DNA of 64,000 nt from Pseudomonadota bacterium (GCA_027592275.1 JAQCKF010000012.1:1-64000); one strand, 5' to 3'; positions 27,499-36,517 are shown, numbered from the stretch's first letter. A program made the numbers and translations. The notes: a model not told the origin generated them from the sequence alone.

Positions 27499-27540
27499 GG
27501 GAAATCTCTGAATCATATTTGGAGATTTCTCTTTTTCGTT
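27499..27540 (+). terminator. Rho-independent terminator after the DUF1244 gene
   Basis: GAAATCTC (27501-27508) pairs with GAGATTTC (27522-27529) around a 13-nt loop. It is followed by TCTTTTTCGTTTTC, a clear uridine-rich tail for plus-strand transcripts. The minus-strand regulator gene ends close by at 27559. Confidence 0.8.
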
Positions 27541-27558
27541 TTCTAACTAATGATTTTC

Positions 27559-28560
27559 CTAAGATTTTTCTGCTAAGAATAATTTGTTCCGAACCAAGCT
27601 ACGGTACTCAAATGGTGTCACTGCGGTTAACTTCTTGAACAAGCTGGTGAAATAACTCGCATCTTGGTAGCCAACCATATCGGCAACCTCGGATACTGCG
27701 AGGTTGCTCTGCTTCAATAGCTCTTTGGCATGCTCGATTCTCAGGCTTTGCAGATACTGCAGTGGTGAAGTATTGGTGGCCAATTTGAATCGGCGATTTA
27801 GGGAACGTACGCTCAGTCTAAATCTTTCCGCTAGGCCGCTTATGACCACGTCCGCTTGATAGTTTTGGTCCAGCCACTCCTGTATTTTTATTATCTCCTC
27901 GTCATGGTGACTGCGCTGCTGATCTTCATTCAGGAGCAATGATTCATAGGAGCGTTTCAATTCGTGCGTAAACTGCCGGGCTATTTCGCTGGCAATCGAC
28001 TCGCCATACAGCTGTTCCACAAAATGCAGCATGATGTCGCGAACTGCGTTGATGCTGCCGGTGCAATAGAGTCTTTCATCGCTGGTGATGAAGCGTTTGC
28101 GCTGCAGTTTTATGTCGGGGTAGCGCTGTGTAAATTCATCGAAGAAGCGCCAGTGGGTGGTGGCAGATTTACCTTGGAGTAGACCAGCTTCAGCAAGGAA
28201 ATAACTGCCGGTCACGATCGAGCAGAGTGTGCTGCCAGCAGTGTACTGTTGTACTAGCCAGTTCATCATGGGCTTTAGTTTGGGGAGTGACGACCTGGGG
28301 TTTCCCCAGATGCCGGGTATGAAGATAAGGTCGCTGTTGCTTATGCTGTTTAGTGTGGTTTGACACTTGATACGCATCCCGCCGCTGAGTACAAGTTCGG
28401 TTGCGTCAGTGCCGGAAGCCAATTCAATGGTAACGAGCTTGTCGAGTTGCCCGCGAGACCTCGCAATATCGTTAGCGGCACTCAACATTTCTAGAGGTAT
28501 GGTAATGGTCGACCCGAGCGCCTTGGGGACAGCAATTATGGTTACGTGTTTCATAACCAA
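27559..28560 (-). CDS. GlxA-type AraC-family transcriptional regulator
   Basis: This 333-residue regulator has an N-terminal class I glutamine-amidotransferase-like (DJ-1/PfpI) domain of about 190 residues and a C-terminal pair of AraC helix-turn-helix motifs (ISGLAERFRLSVRSLNRRFK and SEVADMVGYQDASYFTSLFKKLTAVTPFEYR). The Cys in GSTLCSIVTGSYFLAEAGLL stands at the nucleophile elbow of the amidotransferase fold. Members of this group include GlxA, ArgR (Pseudomonas) and CdhR, which respond to amino acids or quaternary amines. No obvious target gene is divergently adjacent. Confidence 0.9.
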   Translation of the reverse strand: MVMKHVTIIAVPKALGSTITIPLEMLSAANDIARSRGQLDKLVTIELASGTDATELVLSGGMRIKCQTTLNSISNSDLIFIPGIWGNPRSSLPKLKPMMNWLVQQYTAGSTLCSIVTGSYFLAEAGLLQGKSATTHWRFFDEFTQRYPDIKLQRKRFITSDERLYCTGSINAVRDIMLHFVEQLYGESIASEIARQFTHELKRSYESLLLNEDQQRSHHDEEIIKIQEWLDQNYQADVVISGLAERFRLSVRSLNRRFKLATNTSPLQYLQSLRIEHAKELLKQSNLAVSEVADMVGYQDASYFTSLFKKLTAVTPFEYRSLVRNKLFLAEKS

Positions 28561-28580
28561 TTCATCAATGTTTAAGTAGC

Positions 28581-29075
28581 TTAGTATTCGATGGCGAGAA
28601 CATAGTAAACCTTGCGACCAGTTGGGGACTCTATCTCGATCTCACTGTCTACTTCTTTGCTTAGCAGTGCGCGGCCCAAAGGTGCATCAATACTGATATG
28701 GCCTTTCTGAGGGTCTAATTCATCGGGGCCGACTATTTTATACTTGTGTGTGTTCTGCTCTTCATCTTCGAGCGTGACGATTGCGCCGAAATAGATCTTG
28801 TCTTGATTGGTAGGGGGCTGGGAAACTACAGTCATCTCTTCTAGTCGCTTACTTAGGTACCTGACTCGACCATCTATCTCGCGCAGGCGCTTCTTGCCAT
28901 AGATGTATTCAGCGTTCTCCGACCTATCGCCCTGTGCGGCGGCCTCGGAGACTGATTGGGTAATTACTGGGCGCTCGACTTTCCACAGCTGATGTAACTC
29001 TGCTTTCATTGCTTTCTCGCCCTCAGCGGTAATGTATTTTGCGCTAGGCGGTCGTGGTGGACGATATCTGCTCAT
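28581..29075 (-). CDS. greB: Transcription elongation factor GreB
   Basis: GreB reactivates backtracked RNA polymerase by stimulating cleavage of the transcript 3' end. The 164-residue protein has the N-terminal coiled coil with the tip acidic pair in SEAAAQGDRSENAEYIYGKK (Asp and Glu in GDRSENAEY) and the C-terminal FKBP-like domain ending in PTGRKVYYVLAIEY. The Arg/Pro-rich start (MSRYRPPRPPS) distinguishes GreB from GreA. It lies 4 bp downstream of dinB on the minus strand, so they form one unit. Confidence 0.95.
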   Translation of the reverse strand: MSRYRPPRPPSAKYITAEGEKAMKAELHQLWKVERPVITQSVSEAAAQGDRSENAEYIYGKKRLREIDGRVRYLSKRLEEMTVVSQPPTNQDKIYFGAIVTLEDEEQNTHKYKIVGPDELDPQKGHISIDAPLGRALLSKEVDSEIEIESPTGRKVYYVLAIEY

Positions 29076-29079
29076 TCGT

Positions 29080-30180
29080 TCAGGAATCCAGGCTGAGACT
29101 TAACTGGTCTTTATCATTTTCGAAGTTCGGGCTTTTTGTGTCTGAATTTTCTGTAAGCGGAATCAATTTGACTCCCATGCCAAGTAGTCGAACTGGTTTG
29201 TTGCCACGTGCGAAGCCTTGTTCGCAAAGCGCTCTATAATTATCGGTATCAAGTGAGGAGGATATCATCTCTACCGTAGTACCTACGAAGTCATGAAACT
29301 TAATTTTTACAAATTGTTTCTGAATTTGGTAGCTGTCTCTCAAGTTCTGTATTCTCTTTAGCAATTGCTTTTCGAGATCCGGTAGTGCATTAAGACAGCT
29401 TTCGAGCGAGGGAAGGTCCTCAGCAAAGGTGTTCTCAACGCTAACTGATTTTCGAATGCGGTCGGTTTGCACAGGGCGGTTATCGATACCCTGGCTAAGA
29501 TTGTACAAACGGTGACCGAATGAGCCGAAGTATTTTCTTAGTTCTTCCTCGCCGAGTAGCCTCAGGTCTTCGCAGCACTCTAAGCCTAGGCGCTTCATCT
29601 TAGCTGCAGTGACTTTTCCGACGCCGTGCAGTTTCTTCACCGGTAGTGTGGCGACGAAAGCTTGCACTTGCTCGGGACGAATAACGAACTGCCCATTGGG
29701 CTTCTCCCAATCGCTGGCGATCTTGGCTAGAAATTTGTTCGGTGCGATGCCCGCTGAGATAGTTATACCGACGCTATCGTGCACTTCTCGGCGAATGGCC
29801 TCGGCGATACGGGTAGCACTGCCATCGAATTGGTTGCAGTCACTAACATCTAAAAAGGCTTCATCGAGGGAGAGCGGCTCGATCAACTGCGTATAATTCT
29901 GAAAGACTTCGTGAATGAGTCCGGAGGCTTCTCGATACTTCTCCATATCGGGACGAATGATTATAAGGTCAGGGCAAAGCTTGCGTGCCATGGCAGAAGC
30001 CATCGCCGAATGTATGCCGAATTTCCTCGCCTCGTAGTTGCAGGTAGCGACTACTCCGCGTCGATTGGGTGAGCCACCCACTGCAATAGGTAGGTTGGCT
30101 AGATCTGGATTGTCGCGTGTCTCTATTGATGCATAGAAGCAGTCGCAATCGCAGTGAATTATTTTCCGGGAACTGTCCAT
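29080..30180 (-). CDS. dinB: DNA polymerase IV
   Basis: DinB is the Y-family translesion polymerase. The 366-residue protein carries the catalytic Asp in IIHCDCDCFYASIE and the Asp-Glu pair in LSLDEAFLDVSD, helix-hairpin-helix segments (VKKLHGVGKVTAAKMKRLG), and the little-finger domain. The ATG at 30180 is preferred to a TTG ten codons upstream. The C-terminus (after TDNYRALCEQGFARG) has about 30 residues rich in Ser, Asn and Asp and lacks an obvious beta-clamp peptide such as QLxLF; DQLSLSLDS is a possible variant. No LexA box is apparent in the short upstream interval. Confidence 0.95.
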   Translation of the reverse strand: MDSSRKIIHCDCDCFYASIETRDNPDLANLPIAVGGSPNRRGVVATCNYEARKFGIHSAMASAMARKLCPDLIIIRPDMEKYREASGLIHEVFQNYTQLIEPLSLDEAFLDVSDCNQFDGSATRIAEAIRREVHDSVGITISAGIAPNKFLAKIASDWEKPNGQFVIRPEQVQAFVATLPVKKLHGVGKVTAAKMKRLGLECCEDLRLLGEEELRKYFGSFGHRLYNLSQGIDNRPVQTDRIRKSVSVENTFAEDLPSLESCLNALPDLEKQLLKRIQNLRDSYQIQKQFVKIKFHDFVGTTVEMISSSLDTDNYRALCEQGFARGNKPVRLLGMGVKLIPLTENSDTKSPNFENDKDQLSLSLDS

Positions 30181-30220
30181 GACGATTTCTAGTTTGGCAA
30201 TGCCTGCCAAAACTACAGCA

Positions 30221-30250
30221 GGCCCTCACAGAAGTAAATGTGATAGGGCC
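30221..30250. terminator. Hairpin between serC and dinB
   Basis: GGCCC and TCACA (30221-30230) pair with TGTGA and GGGCC (30239-30250) with a 2-nt bulge and an 8-nt loop. It lies downstream of the serC stop on the minus strand. Only a short T-rich stretch (GTAGTTTT) follows, so it may be a weak terminator or an attenuator before dinB. The TCACA-TGTGA order is the reverse of a CRP site. Confidence 0.4.
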
Positions 30251-30270
30251 GGCTGTATGATCGCCTTACT

Positions 30271-31359
30271 CTAGGCGTTGTTTTTTTCAAACTCTTGCAT
30301 GAAATTCACAAGGGCTTCGCAGCCAGCCATTGGCATGGCGTTGTAGATTGAGGCTCGAATTCCGCCGACGTCACGATGTCCTTTCAGCGCGTAGAGCTTA
30401 TTAGCTTCTGCCTGCTCTACGAAGCTGTCCAACAAGTCTTCATTAAGTGTCTTGAAGGTCACGTTCATTATTGATCGATGAGCCGGCTCTGCAGTGCCGA
30501 AGTAGAAGTCAGTGCTATCAATGTAATCGTAGATCAATTTAGCTTTGGCTTCATTTTGCGCTTCCATTTTCTCTACGCCACCCTGATCTTTCAGCCATTG
30601 CATTACTAGCGACATCATATAGATGGCGAAGGTGTTGTTGGTATTGGCCAGTGAATGCTGATCAGCATAGGTCTTGTAATTCAGTAGCCCTGGGGTTTCA
30701 GGAATTGCGTGTTCTAGTAGATCTTCTCGAATTATGACGACAGCGAGTCCAGCCGGCCCTAGGTTCTTTTGAAGACCCGCAAAAATAACGCCGAATTGGC
30801 TTACATCTATCTTGCGAGACATAAACTCGGAGGTCATATCCGCGACCAAAGGAATGTCCCCTGTATCAGGGAAGGATTGCCAGCGCGTACCATACAAGGT
30901 GTTATTGCTGACTATGTGAACATATGAGCTTTCTGGGTCTAGCATTGACGCGTTAAACTCAGGAATGTGATTGAAGTTGCTATCTTCGCTGCTGGCAATA
31001 TTGAGCGCAGTACCATAACGGTCTGCTTCCTTGCTGGCTTTTACTGCCCAAGTGCCAGTGAGGACAAACGATGCCTTGCGTGCAGGGTTACGATTGATGA
31101 GATTCAGAGGTACGGCAGAGAACTGCATTTGAGCGCCGCCATGCACGTACAAAATCTTGTAGTTGCTGGGTATATCCGCGAGTTCTCTAAGCAGGACATC
31201 GCAGCGATCTATAATCTCGCCGAATTCTTTGCAGCGGTGGCTTATTTCAATTACCGACGCGCCCATGTTGTTGTAATCAAGGAATTCCGCCTGTGCTTTC
31301 TGCATAACTTCGATAGGGAGCATCGCCGGTCCTGCGCCAAAATTAAATACTCGAGTCAT
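30271..31359 (-). CDS. serC: Phosphoserine aminotransferase
   Basis: SerC converts 3-phosphohydroxypyruvate to phosphoserine with glutamate, and also acts in pyridoxal phosphate synthesis. The 362-residue protein starts VFNFGAGPAMLPIEVM, with the PLP lysine in VIFAGLQKNLGPAGLAVV and the phosphate-binding HGGAQMQFSAVPLNL. It lies 37 bp downstream of serA in the same direction, pairing the second and first steps of serine biosynthesis. The phosphatase SerB is not in the window. Confidence 0.97.
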   Translation of the reverse strand: MTRVFNFGAGPAMLPIEVMQKAQAEFLDYNNMGASVIEISHRCKEFGEIIDRCDVLLRELADIPSNYKILYVHGGAQMQFSAVPLNLINRNPARKASFVLTGTWAVKASKEADRYGTALNIASSEDSNFNHIPEFNASMLDPESSYVHIVSNNTLYGTRWQSFPDTGDIPLVADMTSEFMSRKIDVSQFGVIFAGLQKNLGPAGLAVVIIREDLLEHAIPETPGLLNYKTYADQHSLANTNNTFAIYMMSLVMQWLKDQGGVEKMEAQNEAKAKLIYDYIDSTDFYFGTAEPAHRSIMNVTFKTLNEDLLDSFVEQAEANKLYALKGHRDVGGIRASIYNAMPMAGCEALVNFMQEFEKNNA

Positions 31360-31396
31360 TGTCTCATTCCAATAGTAACTGTTAGTGTGTGGTGTG

Positions 31397-32578
31397 CTAA
31401 AGAAGAGTAACTTTAATTACGTCTTCGATTTGGGCAATCGCGGCTAGTGCTTCTTCTGAGGGCCGCGCCTCTAAGTCGATTAGGTTGTAGGCAATATCGT
31501 TGCGGCTTTTGTTGAGCATGTCTATTACGTTGATATTCTGATCGGCAAGTACTGATAATATCTGGCCAAGCATCTTGGGTACGTTGCGATTGCAGATAGC
31601 TAGGCGAGTACAGCTACCCGCATCCGCAGTTCTCTCTAGGAACGAGGCCGGAAAGTTCACCGAGTTCTTGATATTGCCGTTCTCTAGAAAATCCATAAGC
31701 TGGTCAGCAGCCATAATTGCACAATTTTCTTCAGCCTCTTTGGTGCTGGCACCGATATGCGGCATGGAAATAACATCCTGCCTGCCCATTAATTCGGGTC
31801 GAGGGAAATCACTTACGTACTTGCCGAGCTTGCCGGACTCCAACGCTTCGAGTAGCGCTTTAGAATCAACGATCTCATCGCGGGCAAAATTCAATAGGCA
31901 GGTGCCATCTTTCATGGATGCGAAAACTTCCGCATTGATCAGGTCGCGTGTCGAATCCAATACCGGCAAATGCAGAGAGATGAAATCGGAGCTGGCAACT
32001 AACGATGCAATGTTGTCTTTGCGTCGCACTTTACTTGGTAGGCGCCATGCAGCTTCTACTGAGAGGGCAGGGTCATAACCTTGCACCTTCATGCCCAGAT
32101 CGATCGCCATCTCGGCAACCAGAGATCCTATAGCGCCTAGGCCTATCACTCCCAATGTCTTGCCGGAAATCTCACTACCCTTGAAGCGGCTCTTCTCGGT
32201 CTCCATCAACTTGGATAATTCGGCTTCGTCTTTGATTTCAGTCTGCGTGCTGGCAAACTCTATGCCTGGGACTATTCCTCGTGAGGCGAGTAGAAGTCCA
32301 CACAAAACTAGCTCCTTAACAGCGTTAGCATTTGCGCCGGGGGTGTTGAATACGACCACACCAGCCTTGGTGCAGGCGTCGACAGGCACGTTGTTTGTGC
32401 CAGCGCCCGCACGAGCGACTGCTTTCAGATTAGCCTGTATAGCAGAGGCATCCAATTTATGGCTTCGCAGAAGAATGGCATCGGCGTCAGTTAAATCTGG
32501 GTCGACTTGAAAATCTTCACTGCTAAAGCGCGTCAATCCCTTTTGGGAGATCGCGTTATAGGTCTTGATGTTGTGCAT
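31397..32578 (-). CDS. serA: D-3-phosphoglycerate dehydrogenase
   Basis: SerA oxidises 3-phosphoglycerate as the first step of serine synthesis. The 393-residue protein has the NAD-binding TLGVIGLGAIGSLVAEMA motif, the Arg/Glu/His catalytic positions of the D-2-hydroxyacid dehydrogenase family (NFARDEIVD; PHIGASTKEAEEN), and a C-terminal ACT domain (ICNRNVPKMLGQILSVLA onward) that would sense serine. It is shorter than the mammalian type and lacks the intervening domain, close to the E. coli length (410). serC follows. Upstream, 32579-32874 holds no recognised gene other than a possible decayed frame. Confidence 0.95.
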   Translation of the reverse strand: MHNIKTYNAISQKGLTRFSSEDFQVDPDLTDADAILLRSHKLDASAIQANLKAVARAGAGTNNVPVDACTKAGVVVFNTPGANANAVKELVLCGLLLASRGIVPGIEFASTQTEIKDEAELSKLMETEKSRFKGSEISGKTLGVIGLGAIGSLVAEMAIDLGMKVQGYDPALSVEAAWRLPSKVRRKDNIASLVASSDFISLHLPVLDSTRDLINAEVFASMKDGTCLLNFARDEIVDSKALLEALESGKLGKYVSDFPRPELMGRQDVISMPHIGASTKEAEENCAIMAADQLMDFLENGNIKNSVNFPASFLERTADAGSCTRLAICNRNVPKMLGQILSVLADQNINVIDMLNKSRNDIAYNLIDLEARPSEEALAAIAQIEDVIKVTLL

Positions 32579-32874
32579 TTGAATTCCTAAGCCATGTGGC
32601 TTTCGTACAGTTCTGTCAGCTATTTGGATGCGCTGCAGCGCTGAACGCTAATGATAGCGATCAGAGGCTCCCTATTTTTCATGCTGAGGGTGTATCATCC
32701 AGCCTGATTTTCTTGGGCAGGAGGCTGACTATGAGCTGCTTATCCTGAGAAATAACGCGGGCAATTATGTCGTGATTCGCACCGAAACTCCAGCCGGATT
32801 TCTACAGAGCAACGTCATCTTTGTAGACCTCCAATTTAGTGGCCTGAGAAGGAATTAATCGTAAGGAAATACCC
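32579..32874 (+). other. serA/MBL intergenic region with an open frame lacking a start
   Basis: This 296-bp divergent interval serves the promoters of serA and the MBL gene. In frame with 32688-32858 there is an uninterrupted 56-codon stretch ending in TAA, reading ...NAGNYVVIRTETPAGF...VDLQFSGLRRN. It has no ATG, GTG or TTG near its beginning with a ribosome site; the only in-frame GTG falls mid-way. It could be the tail of a decayed gene or chance. Nothing else is visible. Confidence 0.3.
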
Positions 32875-33717
32875 ATGAATAAATTGGATGCGGGGGTCGC
32901 GATCCCTATCGAAACAGAGACTGTGCCGGTGAGGCGCATACTAGGGCTCAATCCTGGCCCAATGACTGGCCCGGGAACGAATAGTTACCTGATTGGGCAG
33001 GAACGCCTGTCCCTTCTGGATCCTGGGCCAGCAGATGAGACTCAGCTGCAGAATTTTCTTCAAGCCATAGGCGACGCGACTCTGGAGAATATTCTTATAA
33101 CTCATACACATGCTGATCATTCACCTGGCGCTTTAGCTTTGCAGGAGGCTACGGGAGCAAGATTGGTTGGCTTGAAGGCTCCAGATGTCATTGGCCACGA
33201 CAAGACATTTGTTCCAGATCGGCTCTGGCGCGACGAAGAGACTATCGACTGTGGTGAATATAGCGTGCAGTTAATTGCCACTCCAGGGCATGTTTCGAAT
33301 CATATCTGCTTTCTGCTTAAGGAAGAGCAATTGCTGTTTACCGGCGATCATGTCCTACAGGGCACGACCTCGGTAATCCTGCCGCCCGATGGAGATATGA
33401 CTGCCTATCTGAATGCCTTAGAGCGGTTGTTGCTGATCCCGCTTAAGGCTTTGGCGCCTGGTCATGGCACTGTGATGAGGGAACCTCACCTTGAGATTGA
33501 GAAACTTATTGCGCATCGTTTAAAGCGGGAGCAGAAGGTAGTAGCGGGGCTCGAAAGCCTAGGTGCGGTCAGTTTGGATGAGCTGGTACTCACCGTCTAC
33601 GATGACGTGGCCAAGCAACTTATCCCCTGGGCAAAGAGGACGCTTCTGGCTCATCTGTTGAAGCTGCAGCAAGATGAACGGGTTCAATGCAACAACGAGC
33701 TTTGGGAAATGCGGTAA
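32875..33717 (+). CDS. MBL-fold hydrolase, LACTB2-like
   Basis: This 280-residue protein has the metal motif HTHADHSPG (THTHADH) and downstream ligands in IATPGHVSNHI, LFTGDHVLQG and LAPGHGTV. An additional C-terminal helical/winged-helix segment (after about residue 210) is characteristic of the LACTB2-like branch, whose human member is a single-stranded RNA endonuclease. The family substrate in bacteria is not known. It lies 9 bp upstream of a GIY-YIG gene in a plus-strand run that continues to 35027. There is no signal peptide. Confidence 0.85.
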   Translation: MNKLDAGVAIPIETETVPVRRILGLNPGPMTGPGTNSYLIGQERLSLLDPGPADETQLQNFLQAIGDATLENILITHTHADHSPGALALQEATGARLVGLKAPDVIGHDKTFVPDRLWRDEETIDCGEYSVQLIATPGHVSNHICFLLKEEQLLFTGDHVLQGTTSVILPPDGDMTAYLNALERLLLIPLKALAPGHGTVMREPHLEIEKLIAHRLKREQKVVAGLESLGAVSLDELVLTVYDDVAKQLIPWAKRTLLAHLLKLQQDERVQCNNELWEMR

Positions 33718-33726
33718 GTACAAGTC

Positions 33727-34047
33727 ATGAATGCAGAGAATGAAGAAGCGTCGCAATGGTCGCTGTATCTTATTCGTACCGCACAGGCCAGTCTCTATAC
33801 GGGGGTGACTACAGATGTTCAGCGACGCTTCGCAGAACATGAGAATAAAGACAAGAAGAACAAAGGTGCTAAGGCGCTGCGCGGCAAAGGGCCACTGAGG
33901 CTGGTTTTTAAGATAGTTGTCGGGAATAGATCCGATGCTCTCAAGCTGGAGTATAGAGTTAAGCAATTGAGCAGAACTGATAAGCAGGGGCTAATCAGCG
34001 GTACTTCCAACCTAGAGGAATTGATAACGTGGCTACAGGAAAAATGA
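33727..34047 (+). CDS. GIY-YIG nuclease-superfamily protein (YhbQ-like)
   Basis: This 106-residue protein is a minimal GIY-YIG domain: [28 protein letters not shown] contains the paired YLI and YTG motifs, the catalytic-type Arg in RRF, and the following His. Length and style match YhbQ/UPF0213. Such proteins are predicted nucleases, and some have been reported to act on DNA; the role is uncertain. Its end overlaps the DUF523 frame by 19 bp if the GTG at 34029 is used, or by 4 bp with the ATG at 34044. Confidence 0.88.
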   Translation: MNAENEEASQWSLYLIRTAQASLYTGVTTDVQRRFAEHENKDKKNKGAKALRGKGPLRLVFKIVVGNRSDALKLEYRVKQLSRTDKQGLISGTSNLEELITWLQEK

Positions 34048-34586
34048 TCGCTGAAGAAACTTCTGAACAGATCGAACAGCAGAATAGTAAGATACCCGTG
34101 GGTATTAGTAGTTGCTTGCTAGGCGAGAAAGTTCGCTACGATGGTGGGCATAAGAACAACTCCTATATAGGGAAGACTCTGGGGCAGTATTTTGATCTCC
34201 AGGCGTTCTGCCCGGAGCTAGATATAGGCCTAGGTATACCGCGCAAGCCGATTCGTCTTTCGCGGAAAGGCTCAGATGTTATTCGCTGTATTCCCGTCGA
34301 CAATCCCGAGCCAGACTTCACCGATGCGCTCGCAAAATCTGCCAATGAGAAGAGGCAGTGGCATAGTAATTTGTGCGGCTACATTTTAAAGAAGGATTCC
34401 CCGAGCTGCGGTATGGAGCGCGTTAAAATCTGGGACGATGTCATGCCTATTCGAGAAGATGTCGGTATCTACGCCGGGAAGATGATGGAAAACTTTCCCT
34501 ATCTGCCTGTAGAGGAAGAGGGCAGGCTTGGGGATGCAGTGCTAAGAGAAAATTTCATACAGCGAGTTTTCATCATGCGCCGCTGA
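34044..34586 (+). CDS. DUF523 family protein, probably split from DUF1722
   Basis: The 180-residue product carries the DUF523 domain: [38 protein letters not shown], and [18 protein letters not shown], with conserved cysteines in SCLLG, FCPE and SPSCG. I chose the ATG at 34044 over the GTG at 34029. In many proteobacteria this domain is fused to DUF1722 in one protein of about 320 residues. Here it stops at TGA (34584-34586), directly after RVFIMRR, and the DUF1722 domain continues in the same frame. It may be a translationally separated pair or one gene with a nonsense change. Function unknown. Confidence 0.82.
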   Translation: MIAEETSEQIEQQNSKIPVGISSCLLGEKVRYDGGHKNNSYIGKTLGQYFDLQAFCPELDIGLGIPRKPIRLSRKGSDVIRCIPVDNPEPDFTDALAKSANEKRQWHSNLCGYILKKDSPSCGMERVKIWDDVMPIREDVGIYAGKMMENFPYLPVEEEGRLGDAVLRENFIQRVFIMRR

Positions 34587-34607
34587 TTCCAACTCAAAGA
34601 GCAGGGA

Positions 34608-35027
34608 ATGACGCTTAACGATCTCCTGAGCTTTCATGCGCGACACAAGTTAATCGTCATGAGTCACAATCAGAACCGCAATCGTGAACTAGGACAGCTG
34701 CTTGCTGCGGCGCGCAAGGACAATGTGCTCGAAGTGGCGGAGGAATATTTGCTGAAGTTGATGCGTACGTTAAAGATTCCTGCAACGCGAGGAAATCACG
34801 TCAACACTTTGCAGCATATTCAAGGCTATCTGAAGAAGCCATTAGCGGCGGATGACAAGTTTGAGCTGACAGAGACTGTGGAGAAATATCGCTTAGGTCA
34901 ATTGCCACTTATTGTGCCGATTACTCTGCTCAATCATTTCTTCAGAAAGCACCCGGATGAATACATCGCCAACTCCTGGTACATGAACCCCTATCCCATC
35001 GATCTGAGCCTGCAGAATCATATCTAG
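34608..35027 (+). CDS. DUF1722 (YbgA-like) family protein
   Basis: This 139-residue protein matches DUF1722 (E. coli YbgA). DLLSFHARHKLIVMSHNQ and the LGQLLAAARK block follow the family, with PYPIDLSLQNHI at the end. It starts at an ATG 22 bp after the DUF523 stop. The two genes share a reading frame with only one intervening stop, and the linker (FQLKEQG) is close to that in fused proteins. GCAGGGA adjoins the ATG, and AAAGAG lies 6-11 bp before it as a possible ribosome site. Family members have been linked to photolyase genes in some genomes; none is near here. Confidence 0.85.
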   Translation: MTLNDLLSFHARHKLIVMSHNQNRNRELGQLLAAARKDNVLEVAEEYLLKLMRTLKIPATRGNHVNTLQHIQGYLKKPLAADDKFELTETVEKYRLGQLPLIVPITLLNHFFRKHPDEYIANSWYMNPYPIDLSLQNHI

Positions 35028-35041
35028 CTCGGTGAAAGAGC

Positions 35042-36517
35042 TTAGGCAATCTGCTCTGTAACCAGAGGAGCGATCTTGAAGTTTGTGTATCCATAGATCA
35101 CGGAGACAAACGGACAAACCAAATTAAAGAAGCAATAGGGCAGGTATGCGAATGTTGCTACCCCTAATGTGCCGGCCATGTAGGCGCCACACGTATTCCA
35201 GGGTATGAGTGGTGAGGTTATCGTGCCGGAGTCTTCTAAGGCGCGAGATAAATTCTTTGGATCCAGGTTTCTATTCTGAAACTCCAGTTTGTACATGCGG
35301 CCCGGCAGCACGATAGCTATATATTGATCGGAGGTAATGATGTTCGCACCGATGCAGGTGATTACAGTTGTGGCAATCAGGCTTCCTGTGCTGTGTACGA
35401 AGGAGAGGGCGTAGTCAACTAGGCACTGCAGCAAGCCTGTATGATCCATTACCGCGCCGAACACCATGGCGCACAGAATTAGCCAGACCGTAGTCAGCAT
35501 CGAGCTCATACCACCGCGCGTCATCAAGTCATCCAGCGTTTCATTTCCGCTGGACAATGAAAAGCCATCGAATAGCGTCTGCCAAGTTCCCTTAAACAGT
35601 CCAAGAAAAACGTTGGATGTGTCGCCTGCCAAACTCAGTACGGCACTCTGTTGAAACAATAGGGCCAGCACCACGCCGATAAATGCACCAGCGAGAATTG
35701 TTGGAATAGAGGGAAGCTTTTTTTGAGCCATAATCAATAGGGCTAGAACCGGGAGCAACATGAATGGGTTTATAGTGAAGTTGTCCTGAATTAACTGCAT
35801 CGTCACGGCAAGGTCGCTAGCGCTATTATCAGTGTCAATGTTCAGTCCGATAATGACGTATAGGATAAGAGCTATAACGATGCTGGGGATAGTGGTCCAG
35901 ACCATATGACCAATGTGTGAAAATAGGTCGGTCCCCGCTACTGCCGGAGCTAGATTTGTAGTCTCAGAAAGCGGAGACATCTTGTCGCCGAAATAGGCAC
36001 CTGAAATGATTGCGCCAGCAGTAATTTCAACCGATAGGCCGAGGCCTGCTGCGGCACCGATTAGTGCGATGCCCACCGTGCCGGCAACGGTCCAAGAGCT
36101 GCCAATGCTGAGTGCGATCAAACCACAAATGACGCAGCTTGCTGCATAGAAGATTGCTGGATCTAAGATAAGCAGGCTGTAGTAGATCATGGTTGGCACG
36201 GTGCCAGAGAGAATCCAGCTGCCGATTAGCAAGCCCACGCTAAACAGAATAAGAATTGGCTTCAGCGCGATTGTGATCCCAGTTATAATGGCATTCTCGA
36301 TTTGCTGCCAATCCTGACCGTTTCTCCAGCCTATAGCAGAGGCGACCACGGCGCCGATGATGAGTGCTATCTGGTTGGCTCCCTGACTCGCGTCTGCCCC
36401 AAATAGGTATACCGAGAATGAGAGGAGGCTGATCAGCACAAAAATAGGAATGAGTGCCTGCTTTACTGTTGCGGGACGCAGCGATGAGTCAGTTGCCGAT
36501 TCGGGTATTGATTCCAT
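35042..36517 (-). CDS. nhaC: Na+/H+ antiporter NhaC family
   Basis: This is an integral membrane protein of 491 residues with about 11-12 hydrophobic helices. The block AGAIISGAYFGDKMSPLSETT, followed by NLAP, is the NhaC hallmark, and ILSGTVPTMIYYSLLILDP is also family-like. NhaC proteins exchange sodium for protons at the inner membrane; related proteins carry malate/lactate exchange, so the substrate is not certain. It is convergent with the DUF1722 gene and divergent from proA across a 304-bp region that carries the 21-bp repeats. Confidence 0.92.
   Translation of the reverse strand: MESIPESATDSSLRPATVKQALIPIFVLISLLSFSVYLFGADASQGANQIALIIGAVVASAIGWRNGQDWQQIENAIITGITIALKPILILFSVGLLIGSWILSGTVPTMIYYSLLILDPAIFYAASCVICGLIALSIGSSWTVAGTVGIALIGAAAGLGLSVEITAGAIISGAYFGDKMSPLSETTNLAPAVAGTDLFSHIGHMVWTTIPSIVIALILYVIIGLNIDTDNSASDLAVTMQLIQDNFTINPFMLLPVLALLIMAQKKLPSIPTILAGAFIGVVLALLFQQSAVLSLAGDTSNVFLGLFKGTWQTLFDGFSLSSGNETLDDLMTRGGMSSMLTTVWLILCAMVFGAVMDHTGLLQCLVDYALSFVHSTGSLIATTVITCIGANIITSDQYIAIVLPGRMYKLEFQNRNLDPKNLSRALEDSGTITSPLIPWNTCGAYMAGTLGVATFAYLPYCFFNLVCPFVSVIYGYTNFKIAPLVTEQIA

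Noticed and set aside
30221-30250. TCACA...TGTGA resembling a CRP site between serC and dinB
   Set aside because: The half-sites are in reverse order relative to the CRP consensus (TGTGA-N6-TCACA) and form part of a GC-rich hairpin.
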